In this document: positions 20,894-21,403 of the stretch, in pieces
Position numbering within the stretch: the stretch's first letter is position 1
How the letters are laid out: each line of letters opens with the position of its first letter
Origin: Candidatus Krumholzibacteriota bacterium
GTDB lineage: Bacteria; Krumholzibacteriota; Krumholzibacteriia; Krumholzibacteriales; Krumholzibacteriaceae
Assembly (NCBI GenBank): GCA_030672805.1
Contig: DAOVFR010000012.1
Location: 1-21,403, forward strand
Reading direction: 5' to 3'
Length of the DNA: 21,403 bases
Notes under the pieces: generated by a model
The model's database searches: none
What the model was told of the DNA's origin: nothing
What the model saw: only the letters and a program-made list of their open reading frames with translations
Program-made: the position numbers and the translations under genes

Positions 20894-21403
20894 ATGATAA
20901 AAGTGATCATCTGTGGGGCGCTGGGACGCATGGGCAGGGCCGTGGCGGAAGAGATCGCGGAAGACGGCGAGCTCGAACTCACCGGCGCCGTCGAGTCGCC
21001 GGGGCATCCCGGGCTGGGAAGCCTGCTTGGCGGGGTCACCGTCACGGGCAGGCTCAAAGAGGTGCTTCCCGCCGGCGACGTCGTCGTCGATTTCACCAAC
21101 CCCGGGGCGGCCCTGGAGAGCATCCGGCTGTGCGAGGAAACGGGCAAGCCGATCGTTATTGGCACGACGGGGTTCACCCCGGAACAGCTGATATCGGCCG
21201 AACGGGCGACCGGGACCATTCCCCTCATCATCAGCCCGAACATGTCCGCCGGCGTCAATCTCCTCTTCAAGGTAACCGAAGACGTCGCAAGGACGCTGGG
21301 CGACTTCGACGTCGAGATCGTCGAGATCCACCATAACAGGAAGAAGGACTCGCCGAGCGGCACCGCGGCCCGCCTGGCCGATGTTATCGAGAAGGCGCGG
21401 CCC
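20894..21403 (+). CDS. dapB: 4-hydroxy-tetrahydrodipicolinate reductase (partial, 3' end off right edge)
   Basis: It reduces the DapA product with NAD(P)H in diaminopimelate/lysine synthesis. The first 170 residues are visible, and the frame is open to the window edge. The nucleotide-binding start reads MIKVIICGALGRMGRAV (G-x-x-G-x-x-G). VVVDFTNPG, PIVIGTTGFT, IISPNMSAGVNLLFK and EIVEIHHNRKKDSPSGTA follow; the last carries the catalytic His-His and the Lys and S-G-T substrate loop. AAGGAG lies seven bases before ATG 20894. It follows dapA by 94 bases with a hairpin between. Nothing odd is seen in the visible part. Confidence 0.96.
   Translation, partial: MIKVIICGALGRMGRAVAEEIAEDGELELTGAVESPGHPGLGSLLGGVTVTGRLKEVLPAGDVVVDFTNPGAALESIRLCEETGKPIVIGTTGFTPEQLISAERATGTIPLIISPNMSAGVNLLFKVTEDVARTLGDFDVEIVEIHHNRKKDSPSGTAARLADVIEKARP

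Noticed and set aside
19921..21363. Very long minus-strand open frame (480 codons) opposite dapA and dapB
   Set aside because: It spans two well-supported genes and their gap and has no domain. Its length comes only from codon bias.

Overview
The window is GC-rich, densely coded bacterial chromosome from a Gram-negative (diderm) organism. The cell-envelope evidence is several lipoprotein signals, a small outer-membrane beta-barrel ending in Phe, and Sec-exported repeat proteins. The mix of gene types (DUF11 repeat proteins, a BAPKO_0422-like barrel, a rhodanese/DoxX pair, an archaeal-type phosphoglycerate mutase) suggests an uncultured lineage, such as an FCB-group candidate phylum or a deltaproteobacterial relative. 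That placement is an inference; no rRNA or marker gene is present to settle it. I see no tRNA, rRNA, CRISPR array, insertion sequence or prophage.

Layout. Positions 1-5743 (minus strand) hold a three-gene run of secreted DUF11 proteins: a 163-residue single-domain protein, a 902-residue multi-domain protein, and a large protein cut by the left edge that also carries an SdrD B-like domain. Upstream of the run (5744-6112) is a gene-free stretch with two DosR/NarL-like boxes. A small YHS-like lipoprotein (6189-6461, minus) has its own promoter and intrinsic terminator. Next is a phosphofructokinase (6703-7911, plus) with a lysine-rich N-terminal tail. Positions 7972-9510 (minus) form a tight operon: membrane-anchored rhodanese, DoxX/MauE-like membrane protein, outer-membrane barrel. 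A ParB-domain protein (9654-10661) is divergent from it. A lipoprotein with a degenerate UPF0489-like domain and TPR-like helices (10712-12253, minus) is divergent from an ApgM-type phosphoglycerate mutase (12457-13662, plus).

The right third holds an ArnT/PMT-like glycosyltransferase followed by a metallo-beta-lactamase-fold lipoprotein with missing metal ligands (16664-13675, minus). It continues with an arsR-trxA operon (17644-16960, minus) under a consensus sigma70 promoter. A polysaccharide deacetylase-like protein and a two-domain GNAT protein are translationally coupled (17792-19794, plus). The window ends in dapA and the first part of dapB (lysine/diaminopimelate synthesis).

Metabolic genes (pfk, apgM, dapA, dapB) are interspersed with envelope and extracellular genes. 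Several promoters can be read by eye. Two of them, for the rhodanese operon and arsR, place the transcription start at or within about three bases of the ATG, which implies leaderless mRNAs. The least ordinary items are the DUF11 operon with its upstream boxes, the lipoprotein with the degenerate metallohydrolase-like domain, the metal-ligand-poor MBL protein, and the tailed phosphofructokinase.
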